DNA from: Polysphondylium violaceum | Lineage: Eukaryota > Evosea > Eumycetozoa > Dictyosteliales > Dictyosteliaceae | DNA length: 20,736 nt | Reading direction: 5' to 3' | Assembly: GCA_000277445.1 (NCBI GenBank) | Contig: AJWJ01000434.1 | Location: 1 to 20,736 of the forward strand | Shown here: positions 19,451 through 20,736 of the stretch, one piece after another | How positions within the stretch are numbered: position 1 is the first letter of the stretch | How the letters are laid out: each line of letters begins with the position of its first letter | Translations under genes and position numbers: made by a program | Notes under the pieces: generated by a model | What the model saw: only the letters and a program-made list of their open reading frames with translations | What the model was told of the DNA's origin: nothing | Database searches by the model: none

Positions 19451-20657
19451 ATGTTTAAAAGAGAATCTGGTGAAGTTAAATTATATTTTGATCCAAGCAA
19501 TAAAGATACATTGTCAAGACTTGAAAAATGTCCACATCTTTATCAGCAAAGTGAATTTAAAGTCACAGATGCAGATAGAATTAATGATATTAATGAATCT
19601 GAACCAACTATAAAGAATGGCGTATCCTTGTATCCACCTTGGATGATGTATAATTCTCACTATATGAATTATTATGCTGCATTTGCTATTCCTAAATTAA
19701 ATCTTAAAAGTACAAGGTAAGTTAGAATATTAATATCAAAGATATCATCAGAATACTAATCTAATAACAATAACTGATGATAGAGAAATATTGGTTAATC
19801 CAAACGATGGAGGTACAGTATCTTTGGATTGGTTTGATTTGGGAGAGTATTCAGAAGATTGTCCAACAGTGTTGGTATGTCATGGTTTGACTGGTGGATC
19901 ACATGAAAGATATATTCAATATTTTGCCAAACACTCTTACAAAGAACAAGGATTTAGAACAGTAGTATTAAATTATAGAGGATGTGCCGGTAATCAAGTC
20001 ACTGCCGACATTGGTTATTGTGCCACTCAAATCGAAGACTTGAAAATGGCAGTCAAACACGTCACTGAAAAGCTTCCCAAGGTCGAGAAATGGTTCCTCT
20101 TGGGCTTTAGCTTGGGTGCCTCTATCGTTGTTAACTATCTCAACGATGCCGGAGACTCTTCCCCCTTTGTTGCACACGCCAGTATCTCGAATCCCATGAA
20201 CATGGTAGAATGCACAAAGAACCTCAAGGCCACCTACTTAAACAACTATCTCTACAATCAAGGATTGGCCAAAAACATCAAAAAGCTCTTTAGTAAGTGG
20301 GGCGACGGTATCTACAAATACGCCACCAAAGAAGAAATTGCAGCCGCCAAGACCATCTATGACCTCGACACCCTTGTCACTCATAAAATGTTTGGATATA
20401 AATCAGCCACCCATTACTACGAGGAGGCCAGCAGTTCAAGAAACATTCAAAATCTCAAGAAACCCATTCTATTTATCAACGCCTCTGACGATCCCATTGC
20501 ACCCGTTATCGGCTTTCCATTTTATAAATTTAAACACAACCCCAACACTATTCTTGCCGTATCTAGATGGGGTGCTCATTTGGGCTTCATTGATCAAAAG
20601 GATCACCAATCTTGGGCTGATAAAGCTGTCACAGAGTATTTTACTTCATTCTTATAA
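19451..20657 (+). CDS. Alpha/beta hydrolase of the YheT / ABHD1-ABHD3 type
   Basis: Predicted exons 19451-19716 and 19784-20657, joined through a 67-nt GTAAGT...ATAG intron, give 379 residues. The second exon holds the hydrolase core: oxyanion region LVCHGLTGGSHERYIQ, the RGCAGN block typical of this subfamily, nucleophile elbow GFSLGAS (Ser about 198), an Asp pair in ASDDPIAP (about 324-325), and the catalytic His in WGAHLGF (about 354). The whole Ser-Asp-His triad is therefore visible. Family members act on esters or phospholipids (mammalian ABHD3 on medium-chain phosphatidylcholine); the substrate here is unknown. The N-terminal exon has no clear membrane segment, although the region YMNYYAAFAI is moderately hydrophobic. 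Codons turn C-rich after about 20000. AATAAA-type signals follow the stop. Confidence 0.88.
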
Positions 20658-20736
20658 ATAAAATAAAATTAAATAATGAAATCTTCTTTTTTTTTTTTTC
20701 ATATAACCATCTTTTGATTTTCAACAATATTTTTTC
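20658..20736. terminator. 3' end and polyadenylation signals of the hydrolase gene
   Basis: Overlapping AATAAA and AATAAAAT-type sequences lie directly after the stop codon (about 20656-20672), followed by a T run near 20687-20699. This matches the very short 3' untranslated regions usual in dictyostelids. Confidence 0.5.

Noticed and set aside
1-20736. CRISPR arrays, tRNA genes, rRNA and snoRNA-like structures
   Set aside because: No regularly spaced repeats and no tRNA B-box-like sequence in a suitable context were found by eye. A covariance-model scan would be needed to exclude divergent small RNAs.

Overview
The window looks like nuclear DNA from a dictyostelid social amoeba. Intergenic DNA is very AT-rich, with long A and T runs. 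Introns are short (about 62 to 130 nt) with GTAAGT/GTATGT-type donors. One signalling protein carries long Asn, Ser, Gln, His and Thr runs. The best species clue is a splA-type dual-specificity kinase (SPRY repeats, SAM, kinase), known from Dictyostelium. The species cannot be named from this sequence, but the less extreme base composition of the coding regions suggests something other than D. discoideum itself.

Layout, left to right. 1-700: intergenic, with a strong 19-bp inverted repeat. 701-1295 (+): AcpS-type phosphopantetheinyl transferase, three exons. 1454-2855 (+): mitochondrial kynurenine/cysteine-conjugate aminotransferase (ccbl type), two exons. 3172-6278 (+): glycine decarboxylase P protein, two exons. 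6630-7699 (+): TMEM19/DUF92 membrane protein, three exons. 7700-8203: convergent spacer with unrecognised coding-like sequence. 8204-8736 (-): thioredoxin in four exons, one of them only 9 nt and encoding the heart of the active site. 8737-10468: large divergent control region and 5' leader, with an 80-nt nested palindrome. 10469-16791 (+): splA-type kinase, at least 2,044 residues, whose AUG cannot be located. 17199-17414 (+): small complex III subunit (UQCR11/QCR10-like). 17415-19450: about 2 kb without a convincing gene, holding decayed coding-like fragments, possibly a retroelement fossil. 19451-20657 (+): YheT/ABHD3-type alpha/beta hydrolase, two exons.

Several genes point to the mitochondrion. 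The AcpS-type enzyme would make holo-ACP, which in mitochondria feeds lipoate synthesis. Lipoate sits on the H protein, the partner of glycine decarboxylase. The aminotransferase has a basic presequence, and the QCR10-like protein belongs to the respiratory chain. This is a functional theme, not an operon: the genes are separately promoted and on both strands.

The observations most worth a second look are the 9-nt thioredoxin microexon, the missing AUG of the kinase, and C/G-arm inverted repeats lying 90 to 160 bp upstream of three different genes. Gene models with introns were assembled by hand from splice signals and family similarity. Exon borders are therefore predictions.
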